The translations under genes were made by a program, and so were the position numbers. The notes beneath the pieces are model-generated. The model made no database searches. It was not told where the DNA came from and worked only from the letters and a program-made list of their open reading frames with translations. 64,000 nucleotides of DNA from positions 1 through 64,000 of the forward strand of contig JACVTC010000192.1 in NCBI GenBank assembly GCA_016946835.1. The letters are read 5' to 3'. Each line of letters starts with the position of its first letter. Position 1 is the first letter of the stretch. Below are positions 1 to 16,053 of this stretch, one piece after another. Origin of the DNA: Neocallimastix lanati (nom. inval.) (taxonomy: Eukaryota; Neocallimastigomycota; Neocallimastigomycetes; Neocallimastigales; Neocallimastigaceae).

Positions 1-216
1 CATTTGAAACCTATACAATTCAAATGAAACAGTCATTTTTAATTTAAATGTCAAAATTAAATTTCGTATACTTTCGATTTTCTTATTATTAATAAATTCT
101 ATATTCCTCTTCCATTGAAGAAATATTGTTATTTGCTCTAATTTCCTTTATTCTTAGTCTTGTTTTATAAATATGCTCCTCTCTTCAGTTCAAATAAGAG
201 CAGAGACTCTAAAGCT

Positions 217-261
<45 letters not shown>

Positions 262-626
262 TAATAGAGGACTTTATTTGGAGTTTATGGATTTAAATTT
301 TAAAAAATCTCGTTAATTTTCTTTATGTTAGTCTCTTAATGATTATTACTCCTGAATTGAGAAATACCACCCTTTTTTTTTCAGCTATCTATCGGTGCTT
401 TTATCTCAATTACGCTGCTATTAGAAAATGGAAAAAAAACTTCATCATGTATTATTAATCATCTCTCCATCACTAATAATCGTCCTACTTATGTCACATT
501 ACCCTCATGGACTAAAGACTCAAGAACTTTAAATAAGAAAAATTAAATGATTAAAAAAAAAAAAACAAAGTGAAATAAAAAAAGTTTTTATTGGGAAAGA
601 GATGTCTTCAAACCCCCTCAAAAATC

Positions 627-657
<31 letters not shown>

Positions 658-1302
658 TTATTTACAAGGAGCATGATTTTGGAATTCATTTCAGAAATGA
701 AAAAAACTTCTAACATGTCAAATATCCTAAGGATCAGTTGGAAATTCTTTTTGAATTTCTCGAATGAGGGAGGGGGGTGAACTTTTTTTAATTTGACATG
801 AACATTTTTTCCATTAAAAGGAATAAAATCGTCTTCGAGAACTCCGAGAACTCCGAGAAGATTGCCCTAAAATGTAAAATGTTTGCCCTTATGTCTTTTG
901 TCTTTGTGGTGGTGGTGTTAAGTATACCTAGCTTTTTTTTTTTTTTTTTTTTTCATTGGATCTTGGATCTTGGATCTTTGCCCGCAAAAGAATTGTGTAA
1001 AAATTTACAGAAATAAATTCTATCTCTTTCCCTTTTCTATTTCTAGATGATCTCTTTTTTTTTTTTTTTTTGAAGTTTGCCATGATGCCATGATAATTGA
1101 ACAAAAATCCTTAAATGGTTCTTTGTTTGGATTCTGAAAAGGATTATGATAAATAATATTTTTATTAATTTATATTGAGTGCTTTTCTTCTTCTTCTTTT
1201 CTTCTTTGGCGGGCGTTCAATATATATGAAAAAAAAAAAATTAAAATTAAAGTTAATGATGGGGGAACAAAGACAATTTTATTTCACTGGATCATTAATG
1301 TA

Positions 1303-1335
<33 letters not shown>

Positions 1336-2096
1336 TTAATAAAAATTTGGGATAACGATTGGAACTTCAATTGGTGATAAACGTTGTTGTTGTTGTTGTG
1401 GTGGTGGTGGTGGGAGGTCTCTTTTGCTGATGATATTGTTTGTTTATGTGATGTGCTCCGACTTCATGATCCTAACTTAAGAAATTTGTTTAAAATTTGC
1501 GCCAGTAAAGTAGGGCCTAGAAATAATGAAAAAGCAATTTGGTATCCATAATGTTACCAGTTTAGTAGTACCTGAAAAAAGTTTCAAGATTTCTCATAAA
1601 AAAGTAATCCTACTTTTTTTTTTATCTTTCAAGTCAAGAGTTACCTAAAAAATGAATTGCCTATACCTACGTACGTAGGTGTACCGTTTTTCAAATGATT
1701 TAGAATTGAAACTGATTCCATATGCAGAGAATTGAATAATAAAGTAAGAAAAGCAACTTTATTCTATAAAAGGATTTCTTAAATAAGAATCCTCATATTT
1801 CCTATTCCTTATATAAAAAAAAAAAATTGTTATTTTCAGCTATAGTAAATTGGACAAGTTTCATATTAGGCACTTCTACTTGGATCTAACAAAGAAAGAA
1901 CGAGAAGGAGACAGAGACATTAGTTAATTCAGGATTATTAACTAGATTAAAGGATTTTTCTAAAATGGGGAAATAGATTTTTACTTTTCCCTTTTTTTTT
2001 TTTATTGTGTTTCTAAAAAAACTTAACCTTCCGTTCCTCCTCCTCCTCTTTTTTTTTGGCGAAATAAGCGATTGCTTAGGTAAAGTAAAGTGTTTC

Positions 2097-2127
<31 letters not shown>

Positions 2128-2357
2128 GGGAAAAAAATTGGAAAAAAAAAAAAAAACTCTTGCATAAAGAAATAAGTAAATATATGAAAAGAAATACACG
2201 AAACGAAATGAATATAGAAAAAAGAGGCATGTAAGAAAAATGATTCTATTTTTTATAAATTTTTAAAATTAATTAATAATTTTGATAAACATCATCGATT
2301 ACAAAAAACTACAATAAGTAATTATACCAAATATTCAGTGTGAAATTTTGATAAAGG

Positions 2358-2402
<45 letters not shown>

Positions 2403-2570
2403 ATAGATAAAGGAAAAGAATTCATGAAAATAAAACTGGAAAAAAAATATAGAAAAAGAAATAATGAAAGTAGAATTGGAAAAAGGAAAAAAAAGATAGA
2501 AAAAGAAAAAAAAAAACTATGAATTAATGAAAATAGTATTGAAAATGAAAAAAAAAAATAATAAAAAAAA
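1..2570. other. AT-rich stretch without a convincing gene
   Basis: The stretch is made of homopolymer A or T tracts (up to about 40 nt) every 100-200 bases, separated by AT-rich sequence. Short open frames exist (798-1016 plus, 1886-2230 minus, 2007-2234 plus), but they are built largely from the homopolymers and show no family motif. Around 580-760 there is a hint of old coding sequence on the plus strand, treated separately. Confidence 0.6.
575..1330 (+). pseudogene. Possible decayed coding relic, resembling 25755-26380
   Basis: Around 580-760 one plus frame reads a protein-like stretch beginning WERDVFKPPQKSK, then an A-tract, then AIIYKEHDFGIHFRNEK, broken by a stop. A similar passage occurs at 25768-25860 (WERDTFKLSKTK, then an A-tract and a TTTACAAGGA segment). 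Both stretches are followed several hundred bases later by a related segment (near 1220-1280 and 26300-26360) that shares 'caatatatgaaaaaaa' and 'gaacaaagacaat'. This looks like two diverged copies of one old sequence, possibly coding. I do not recognise a family. The alignment was made by eye only. Confidence 0.25.
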
Positions 2571-2721
2571 TAATATGAACCATTTGAGCCAGTTGAAGAT
2601 GAATAATTACTTGGTTGGTCTTTATTATAACTAGTTTGTCCTATCAAAATGATGAATAAGGCCATCGGGAATATCAGCGGATTCATACTTATAGTCCGAG
2701 GGTAGCCATGCTGCAAAAACG

Positions 2722-2725
<4 letters not shown>
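2571..2725 (-). pseudogene. Fragment of a Cys-rich membrane-protein gene (N-terminal part)
   Basis: On the minus strand the stretch reads PFLQHGYPRTIS, then after a frame change TSYNKDQPSNY and a GSNG segment. The same pieces in the same order occur in the longer relic at 30760-31500. Here the similarity stops inside a run of A-tracts (2340-2570), so only the beginning of the gene is left. It is not functional. The open frame 2309-2725 simply extends this fragment through homopolymer sequence. Confidence 0.6.
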
Positions 2726-2762
<37 letters not shown>

Positions 2763-3178
2763 AGATATATATTACTAAAATAAAGCGAAATAACATTGTA
2801 GCTAATGATAAATTTTCAAGTATTTAAATCGTAATATACTTATTATTTATTTGTTTGATATTGTTCAAATATTTATATATAAAATTTATTGTTTTTGTTG
2901 ATATTAAATAGTTAAATATTTATTGTTAATATTATACTAAAAATCACTTTATTTTATACTTTTGTATTATTATTCTGAAATATTAGTAAATATATTTTTA
3001 AAATATAAATATCTATACTTTCATAATTTTAGTTTTGTTAATCATTATAACTATATAAGTTTATTAGTACAAATATATTTAATTTTAAATATATAAACTA
3101 TACATATATTTATACTGTCCATTTAAATGATTGCACAATAAAATATAAACTATAAATTAATTTTAATATTATTTATTA
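2571..3178. repeat. Segmental duplicate of 31345-31908
   Basis: This block matches 31345-31908 in the same orientation, with many small indels. The match starts at 'ccatttgagcc', runs through 'atagtccgagggtagccatg' and continues for several hundred bases of AT-rich sequence ending near 'gattgca(c/t)aataaaatata'. The copy here carries an A-tract after 'aaaacggc' that is absent from the partner. It is a duplication of the 5' end and upstream flank of the Cys-rich membrane-protein relic. Confidence 0.85.
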
Positions 3179-3180
3179 AT

Positions 3181-4329
3181 AAATACTCTTATTTTATTTT
3201 TTATTATTTATTAATAAATACTCTTATTATTATTTATTTTTATCATTATATATTATTTATTATTTATTTTTATTATTGTTAAAAGTCTTGGAATTTATTA
3301 TTAGTTAATTATGTCAACTTTATTTTTATGTTTTATACTCAATAATTACTCAAGAATTACTCAAAAGTATAATACGTGCCTTATACGTTTAATTTAATAC
3401 AATATGTGCCAATACATTATAGATACATTTGACGAATGGGGAGAGTGCATTTCGAAAATTTGTATTTTGTTGTATGGCTTAATTATTTTAATTTTAAGCC
3501 ACTTAATTTTATTAAAATTTTAATGAATAATAATTAATTAATTAAATAAATAAAATTACAATTCTCAAAAATTTTCAAACACGTAATCTTACGTGGGGCG
3601 TATATCTAATTGTATCATATTTTTGTGGCTTTTTTCTACAATTTTTTAAAAGCTATATATTCACAATATGGCGTGAATAATAAATGCGGTGATATTTTAT
3701 GACGAAAATTTATAAGCCATCAAGAATTTGGCGAAATTCAACTGGACGAAATTCAACTTTTGGCGAAATACAGCACTTCAATAAATAATAATTAGGTTAG
3801 GTATTTCTATTTAACATTGAAAAATAAAATAAAAAATAAATAAACATTTTATTTTTTAATGCTTAAAAAATAAAATAAAAATAAGAAATAAGAAAACTTT
3901 TTTTTTAAACATTGAAAAATAAAATAAAAATAAATACACATTTTATTTTTTAATGCTTAAAAAATAAAATAAAAATAAATTAACATTTTATTTTTTAATG
4001 CTTAAAAAATAAAAAATAATAAGAAATAAGAAAACTTCTTTTTTAAACATTAAAAAATAAAAATAAAAATAAATAAAAATTTATTTTCTAAGCATTAAAA
4101 AATAAAAAAAATAAAATAAAAAAAAAAAATAAAAAATAAAAATAAAAATAAATAAATAAAATAGTAAATAAAAAAATAATAAATAATTAATAATTAAATA
4201 ATTATTTAAATAATTATATAATTAATTAAAAAAAGGTTTATTATTTTAAATATTAAAAAAAAAAAAAAAGTTTCAAAGCATTTAAAAGTATATTTATTAA
4301 AATATTTTATTGAAAAATTTTAATTATTA
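3181..4329. repeat. AT-rich spacer with short tandem repeats
   Basis: Positions 3181-3290 carry a few copies of the 'TTATTAATAAATACTCTT' satellite that forms the large array at 32455-34010. Positions 3815-4130 hold imperfect, partly palindromic repeats alternating 'cattttattttttaatgctt' with 'aaaaaataaaataaaa'. The segment at 3580-3780 is slightly less AT-rich, but no gene is evident in it. Confidence 0.6.
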
Positions 4330-4962
4330 ATGGAAGACAATATAGAAATTGTAATAAGTGAAACAAATCGAGGAAATGAACAAATTATTATTAATAAAAA
4401 ACACAAATTTAATTTTTCATTTCAAACGAAAGATAAATCAAAAATTTATTGATACACTGAATATAAGACTTTAAATAAATGTAAATCTTTAATTATTTTA
4501 AATGATAAAAAGGAGGTTTTAAAATATGAAAGTTTACATAACCATCTCGAAAAAGAAATTGATGTGTCTATATCAGTATCAAAGCATAAAATTAAGGAAG
4601 AAATTAAGAAAAATTCAATTCTTATGGATATAAAACCTAAACATATATTTAATGCCGTTTCTCAAGAAATGGGACTTATATGTCCCGAATATAGTACAAT
4701 TAGATCCCAAATAATAAGAAATATAAATAAACAATTTCCTCCAAACATAAAAAGTTTTGATGATATTCCCATTGAATCAGAATATTATAAAACGAAAAGA
4801 AATGAAAATTTTATGATATTTAAAAATACTGATCTAATAATCTTTCAATCACCATTCCAAGCATATTTATTTTCGAATTATCATAAAAATATATTTGCGG
4901 ACGGTACATTTTATGCAGCACCGAAATTTAGTTATCAGTTATTTATAACAAGAATAGTTTAA
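4330..4962 (+). pseudogene. FLYWCH zinc-finger / MULE-type transposase, N-terminal remnant
   Basis: One plus frame runs from ATG 4330 to the stop at 4960-4962, interrupted only by TGA at 4450-4452. The first part (about residues 20-70) has the FLYWCH layout: KHKFNFSF, then KSKIY-stop-YTEY, then ending LHNHLE with the terminal H-x-H. In FLYWCH fingers the Y is followed by an invariant W, so the stop sits exactly where TGG would be expected (TGG to TGA). The remainder ends DGTFYAAPKFSYQLF, the typical lead-in to a MULE (MuDR-like) transposase DDE domain with its first catalytic Asp. The catalytic domain beyond this is missing: the frame ends in a tandem repeat. The element is therefore truncated and dead. 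Family assignment rests on motif recognition only. Confidence 0.7.
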
Positions 4963-5262
4963 ATAATAATTAAATAATCTTAATTTAAAAAAATGCTAGA
5001 AAAATACAAATTTATTTATTTTAAATTTATATTTATAATCGTTTAAATAATAATTAAATAATCTTAATTTAAAAAAATGCTAGAAAAATATAAATTTATT
5101 TATTTTAAATTTATATTTATAATCGTTTAAATAATAATTAAATAATCTTAATTTAAAAAAATGCTAGAAAAATATAAATTTATTTATTTTAAATTTATAT
5201 TTATAATCGTTTAAATAATAATCTTAATTTAAAAAAATGCTAGAAAAATACAAATTTATTTA
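4957..5262. repeat. 84-bp tandem repeat, about 3.6 copies
   Basis: Units begin at 'gtttaaataata' at positions 4957, 5041, 5125 and 5209, giving a period of 84 bp with almost no divergence between the first three. The fourth is shortened by an internal deletion of about 8 bases and ends near 5262. The first unit overlaps the stop codon of the transposase remnant, so the array begins where that gene is cut off. Confidence 0.9.
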
Positions 5263-5360
5263 CCTATTGTGTTTATTTAATAATCTTAATAGAAATTATC
5301 TTTTAGTTATTTTTATTAAGTAATTTATAACTAAAACCGATTTATTTGATACTAGTTAAA

Positions 5361-5495
5361 ATTTTATTGATATCAATATCAATATTATATAATTATAAAT
5401 TTTATTAATATCAATATCAATATTATATAATTAAAAATTTTATTAATATCAATATCAATATTATATAATTATAAATTTTATTAATATCAATATAC
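5361..5495. repeat. 38-bp tandem repeat, about 3.5 copies
   Basis: Repeats of 'attttattaatatcaatatc' plus an AT-rich remainder start at 5361, 5399, 5437 and 5475. The copies are nearly identical. Confidence 0.85.
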
Positions 5496-5854
5496 TTTTC
5501 AAAATTAATTATGTTATTAAAAATATTAAATTCAATAAAAGATTTTTATTATTTTATTAAAATTCTAATTGTTATAATTATATTTTAATAATAATTGATT
5601 CATATTGATCAAACATTATAAATATTACTACGCAAATAATTAATTATTTTAATAGGATCAATTATTCAACTCTTATTGTTTTAATTTTTAATTCTTATAT
5701 TATTTAAATTAATATATATATATATATCGTTTATGAAAATATGAATTATAAATAATTAAAATTATTTACTTTTCATTTAAATTTTTTTATTTACTATAAT
5801 AAAATATAATAATTAAAAGACAAACGTTATTATAACTAAATTTTTTTTTTTTTT

Positions 5855-6201
5855 AGAAAAATTAATGAAAAAAAATTAAAATATATAAGATTCCTATATA
5901 TATAAAATAATTATTATATTTTTTATTTTATTTTATTTTATTTTATATTTATTTCACCTATATACTATTATTTAATATTTTTATATATGTTAAACTTATA
6001 TATATTTATATGGTTTATATATTATATAGAAAAATAAATGAAAAAAAATTAAAATATATGATTTCTATATATATAAAATAATTATTATATATTTTTTTTA
6101 TTTTATTTTATTTTATTTTATATTTATTTCACCTATATACTATTATTTAATATTTTTATATATGTTAAACTTATTTATATTTATATGGTTTATATATTAT
6201 C
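5855..6201. repeat. 173-bp tandem duplication
   Basis: 'agaaaaa(t)taaatgaaaaa' starts at 5855 and again at 6028. The following sequence matches through 'cacctatatactattatt' and 'tatgttaaactta' to 'ggtttatatattat', so the two copies lie head to tail. The (TTTTA)n tract inside differs slightly in length. Confidence 0.85.
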
Positions 6202-6278
6202 TTAACTTTTAAAAAAATAATATTTAGTTTAATAATAAATTTAAAAATTAATCTATAAAAAATCTATTTTTTATTTAT

Positions 6279-6501
6279 TTAACCACGCCAACACCAACCA
6301 TATTCAGTAAGACAGTATTTACCAACTATATCATAAACACGAGCATCACGATCAACATAACTTCTCCATGAAAATCCACCTCTTGTGTTATTTGGTGTGT
6401 AATAACATCCATTTTTGGTACTTATATGTCTAGTAATCCATTTACATTTATCTGGATTTTTATATTGTGTATCTCTAAGATATGCTCCAACAGGGATTTC
6501 T
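6279..6501 (-). CDS. Orphan 3' exon of an unknown Cys/Trp-containing protein
   Basis: The minus strand has an open stretch ending in a TAA at 6279-6281, with normal gut-fungal codon use. It reads in part EIPVGAYLRDTQYKN, KCKWITRHIS, NGCYYTPNNTRGGFSWRSY and ends GKYCLTEYGWCWRG. It is rich in aromatic residues and holds four Cys, as in a small secreted domain. It is preceded on the minus strand by CTAATTATAG, a plausible branch site plus 3' splice site, so it is probably a last exon. No upstream exon on this strand can be found: the sequence beyond belongs to the plus-strand microexon array. It is either a gene remnant truncated by the array or part of a gene with an exon I cannot see. I do not recognise a family. 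Confidence 0.5.
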
Positions 6502-6643
6502 CTATAATTAGGTAAGATTAATTTTTTGTTTAATTGTTATTAAAAAATTTTAAAAATAATTGAAAATAACATATATTTATTATAAATATTTTTAATATTT
6601 AATAATTATAAAATTTTAATTACAAATTTCTTTATCTATATAG

Positions 6644-8868
6644 GCAGTAAGTATAAATATATATTTAAATGTATTATTAAAATTTTCTTAAAAACTAATT
6701 TTAAACAACATATATTTATTATGAATATTTTAAATATTGAATAATTGTAAATTTTATAATATAAATTATTTCATATCAATAGGGAGTAAATATGAATTTA
6801 TGTTTAGTTATTATTAAATATTATTGAAATTAATTTGTAAATAACATATACTTATTATCAATCATTCAAATATTTGATTATTATAAATTTTGATTTATAA
6901 ATTCTTTTATATAAATAGGCCGTAAGAATAAATAATATACTTTAATATTATATTAAAAATTTAAAAATTTATAATAAATAACATATATTTATCAAAAATA
7001 TTTTTAATGTTTGTTTTTATTAATATTATAATACAAATTATTTTATTATAAACAGAATGTAAGTAAATATATAATTAAATATATATAATAAAAATTTTTG
7101 AAATTAATTGTATATTATAATTAATTGTATATTATATATTACAAATATTTATTTTCATTCATTCAAATATTTGATTATTATTAATTTTATGCTACAAAAT
7201 ATTTCATGTAAATAGGCGGTAAGTATAAATATACAATTAAATATTTTATTAATAGTTTTAAAACTAATTATAAATAATAAATATTTATTATAAATTATTC
7301 ATATATTTAATTATTATAACTTTTATATTATAAATTATTTAATACAAATAGTTTGTAAGTATAAATATATATTTAAATGTATCATTAAAATTTTTTTAAA
7401 AACTAATTTTAGACAACATATATTTATTATGAATATTTTAAATATTGAATAATTGTAAATTTTATAATACAAATTATTTCATATCAGTAGGGGGGGGGGG
7501 GTAAATATGAATTTTATGTTTAGTTATTATTAAATATTATTAAAATTAATATGTAAATAATATATACTTATTATTAATCATTCAAATATTTGATTATTAT
7601 AAATTTTGTATTATAAATTCTTATATATATATAGGCCGTAAGTATAAATTTATCTTAAAAGATTCTATTAAAAATTTTTGAAATTAATTGTATATTACAT
7701 TTATTTATTATTTATATTCTAAATATTTGATTATTAAAAAATTTATAATACAAAATATTTCATATAAATAGCCCGTTAAGTTTAAATCTATATTTAAATA
7801 TATTATTAAAATTTTTTAAAATTAATTGTAAAATAGTATATAGATTATTAATCATTAAAGTATTTAATCATTAAAATATTTAATTAATATAAATTTTATA
7901 TTATAAATTATTTCATATAAATAGATGGTAAGTATAAATTTATAGTTTAATATATTTATAAAATTTTATAAAATTAATTATAAATAAACTCTATTTGTTA
8001 TAAATCATTTATATAATTTGATTATTATTAATATTATACTACAAATTATTTCATATAAATAGATAGTAAGTTTAAATATATATTTAAATACATTGTAAAA
8101 AAAAAAGAAAATTAAAATAAATTGTAAACATATATTTAATATAAATATTTTAAATATTTAAATATTATTAATATTATACTATAAATTATTTTGTATAAAT
8201 AGAAAGTAAGTATAAATTTATATTTTTATATATTTTTGAAATTAATTGAAAATAACTAATGTATATTATAAATATTTTTAAATATTTAATTATTATTAAT
8301 TTTATACTACAAAATTATTTCATATAAATAGGTGGTATGTATAAATATATATATTAATTTTATTATTAAAATTTTTTGGATGTAATTGTAAATAACAAAT
8401 TATTTATTTATTATTAATTTTATACTACAAAATATTTCATATAAAATAGTTGGTATGCATAAATTTATGCCTAGATATTATTAAAAATATTTTAAATTAT
8501 TAAAATTAATTTTAGAAATATATATATATATATATATATAATTAATGTTTGATAATTTTATATTTTTAATTTTATATTGCTAATTGTTTCAAATGAAAAG
8601 AACGTGAGCATTTATATAAATATAAATTTAAAAATATATTAAATAATTATATATGAGTATTAAAAAATATATTTAAAATATTTAATAAACTTTAATATTA
8701 TATAATAAATACTTCTGTATAAAATAGTCAGTAAGTATAGATATATATATATTACTTTGTTAATAAAATTATTTAAATTATAATAATTAAAATACATTTT
8801 AAAAAAAAAATTTAAAAAAATTATATATTTATTTATATATTTTATTTATTGTTACTCATAAATAGTGT
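6644..8868 (+). repeat. Array of 3-nt putative microexons between short introns (locus copy 1)
   Basis: Units of about 137 bp repeat. Each contains a 3' splice-like site (TTTCATATAAATAG), three bases, then a 5' splice-like site (usually GTAAGTATAAATATAT). The triplets and first positions are GCA 6644, GGA 6783, GCC 6919, AAT 7056, GCG 7216, TTT 7352, a G run at 7491, GCC 7635, CCC 7772, ATG 7925, ATA 8063, AAA 8203, GTG 8332, TTG 8450, AAC 8601, TCA 8728 and TGT 8866. The triplet varies while both flanking splice signals are kept. Deviations are GTTAAG after 7772, GTATGT/GTATGC at 8335 and 8453, and GTGAGC at 8604. Whether the triplets are real exons, recursive-splicing points or by-products of intron duplication cannot be told from sequence. 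The last units align with units of copy 2. Confidence 0.8.
7490..7501 (+). repeat. G12 homopolymer inside the microexon array
   Basis: Twelve consecutive G sit where the other units have a 3' splice AG, a triplet and GT. Long G runs are otherwise absent from this part of the window. If exonic, the run is 10 nt and breaks the multiple-of-three rule. Confidence 0.9.
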
Positions 8869-9012
8869 GTAAGTATAAATATATAGTAAATGCATTATAA
8901 ATTCATTTAAATTTATTATAATTAATTTATTTATAAATTATATCTTAATAAATATTTTAAATAATAATATATATTTTTAATTTTTATTTAAAAATTTATT
9001 TTATATAAATAG

Positions 9013-13332
<4,320 letters not shown>

Positions 13333-13492
13333 GTAAATAAAATTATATTATTATATTTTAATTTTTTATTGAAATATTTATAATTTTTTTATTATTAATA
13401 AATATAAATTTATTTATTAAAAATTGATGAATAATTAATATATTATTTATATAATAAATATTTTATTAAAATTAATGAAAATGATAAAATAG

Positions 13493-16053
13493 AAGAAGAA
13501 GAAGAAGAAGAAAATGAAGAAAATGAAGAAGAAAATGAAGAAGAAGAAGAAGAAGAAAATGTTGAAGAAGAGGAAAATGAAGAAGATGAAGAAGATGAAG
13601 AGAATGAAGAAGAAGAAGAAGAAGAGAATGAGGAAGAAGAAAAAGAAAATGAAGAAGAAGAAGAAGAAGAGAATGAGGAAGAAGAAAAAGAAAATGAAGA
13701 AGAAGAAGAAGAAGAAGAGAATGAGGAAGAAGAAAAAGAAAATGAAGAAGAAAATGAAGAAGAAGAAGAAGAAGAAAATGAAGAAAATGAAGAAGAAAAT
13801 GAAGAAGAAGAAGAAGAAAATGAAGAAGAAGAAAATGAAGAAAATGAAGAAGAAAATGAAGAAGAAGAAGAAGAAGAAGAAGAAGAAGAAAATGAAGAAA
13901 AAGAAGAAGAGAATAATGAAGAGGAAGAAGAAGAAGAAAATGTTGAAGAAGAAGAAGATAATGAAGAAGAAGAAGAAAATGTTGAAGAAGAGGAAAATGA
14001 AGAGGAAGAAGAAGAAGAGAATGAAGAAGAAGAAAATGATGAAGAAGAAGAAGAGAATGATGAAGAAGAAGAAAATGATGAAGAAGAAGAAGAAAATGAT
14101 GAAGAAGAAGAAGAGAATGATGAAGAAGAAGAAAATAATGAAGAAGAAGAAGAGAATGATGAAGAAGAAGAGAATGATGAAGAAGAAGAAAATGATGAAG
14201 AGGAAAATGATGAAGAAGAAGAGAATGATGAAGAAGAAGAGAATGATGAAGAAGAAAATGATGAAGAAGAAGAAGAAGAAGATAATGAAGAAGAAGAAGA
14301 AGAAGAAGATAATGAAGAAGAAGAAGAAAATGAAGAAAATGAAGAAGAAGAAGAAGAAGAAAATGAAGAAGAAGAAGAAGAAGAAAATGAAGAAGAAGAA
14401 GAAGAAGAAGAAAATTAAGAAGAAGATGAAGAAGAAAATAAAGAAGAAGAAGAAGAAGAAAATAAAGAAGAAGAAGAAGAAGAAAATAAAGAAAATGAAG
14501 AAGAAGAAAATAAAGAAAATGAAGAAGAAAAAGAAGAAGAAAATGAAGAAAATGAAGAAGAAAATGAAGAAGAAGAAGAAGAAAATGAAGAAGAAGAAAA
14601 TGAAGAAGAAGAAGAAGAAAATAAAGAAGAAGAAGAAGAAGAAAATAAAGAAAATGAAGAAGAAGAAGAAGAAGAGAATGATGAAAAAGAAGAAAACGAT
14701 GAAGAGGAAGAAGAAAATGATGAAGAAAAAGAAAATGATGAAGAAGAAGAAGAAGAGGAAAATGAAGAAGAAGAAAACGATGAAGAAGAAGAAGAAGAAG
14801 AAAATGAAGAAGAAGAAGAAGAAGAAGAAGAAAATAATGAAGAAGAAGAAGAAGAAAATAAAGAAGAAGAAGAAGAAGAAAATAAAGAAAATGAAGAAGA
14901 AGAAAATAAAGAAAATGAAGAAGAAGAAGAAGAAGAAAATGAAGAAAATGAAGAAGAAAATGAAGAAGAAGAAGAAGAAGAAGAAAATGAAGAAGAAGAA
15001 GAAGAAGAAAATGAAGAAGAAGAAGAAGAAGAAGAAAATAATGAAGAAGAAGAAGAAGAAAATAAAGAAGAAGATGAAGAAGAAAATAAAGAAGAAGAAG
15101 AAGAAGAAAATAAAGAAGAAGATGAAGAAGAAAATAAAGAAGAAGAAGAAGAAGAAAATAAAGAAGAAGAAGAAGAAGAAAATGAAGGAAAAGAAGAAGA
15201 AGAAAATAAAGAAGAAGATGAAGAAGAAAATAAAGAAGAAGAAGAAGAAGAAAATAAAGAAGAAGATGAAGAAGAAAATAAAGAAAATGAAGAAGAAGAA
15301 AATAAAGAAAATGAAGAAGAAGAAAATAAAGAAAATGAAGAAGAAGAAGAAGAGAATGAGGAAGGAGAAGGAGAAAATGAAGAAGAAGAAGAAGAAAATG
15401 AAGAAGAAGAAGAAAAAGAAAATGAAGAAAATGAAGAAGAAAATAAAGAAGAAGATGAAGAAGAAAATAAAGAAGAAGAAGAAGAAGAAAATAAAGAAGA
15501 AGAAGAAGAAGAAAATAAAGAAGAAGAAGAAGAAGAAAATTAAGAAGAAGATGAAGAAGAAAATAAAGAAGAAGAAGAAGAAGAAAATAAAGAAGAAGAA
15601 GAAGAAGAAAATAAAGAAAATGAAGAAGAAGAAAATAAAGAAAATGAAGAAGAAAATGAAGAAGAAAATGAAGAAAATGAAGAAGAAAATGAAGAAGAAG
15701 AAGAAGAAAATGAAGAAAATGAAGAAGAAAATGAAGAAGAAGAAGGAGAAAATGAAGAAGAAGAAAATGATGTAGAAGAGAATGATGAAGAAGAAAATAA
15801 AGAAAAAGAAAATGAAGGAAAAGAAGAAGAAGAAGAAAATGAAGAAGAAAACGAAGAAGAGAATGATGAAGAAGAAAATGTTGAAGAAGAAAATGTTGAA
15901 GAAGAGAATGATGAGGAAGAAAATGATAAAGAAGAAAATGATAAAGAAGAAAATGATGAAGAAGAAAATGATGAAGAAGTAAATAATGAAGAAGAAAATG
16001 ATGAAAAAGAAAATGATGACGGAGAAGAAGAAAATAATGGTGAAAAAGAAGAA
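13493..16053 (+). repeat. Glu/Asn-rich codon repeat (copy 1)
   Basis: The repeat is almost pure purine sequence of GAA, with AAT, GAT, AAA and GAG. In the frame that joins the CBM18 modules it reads NEEE, NEEEEE, ENKEEE and, towards the end, ENDEEE. Frame is kept throughout, since all length changes are multiples of three. A segment of 100 bp or more around the TAA at 14416 recurs almost exactly around the TAA at 15541, an offset of 1,125 bp. Lys/Met-rich and antisense Leu/His-rich frames are also open here, but only as shadows of the repeat. Confidence 0.9.
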
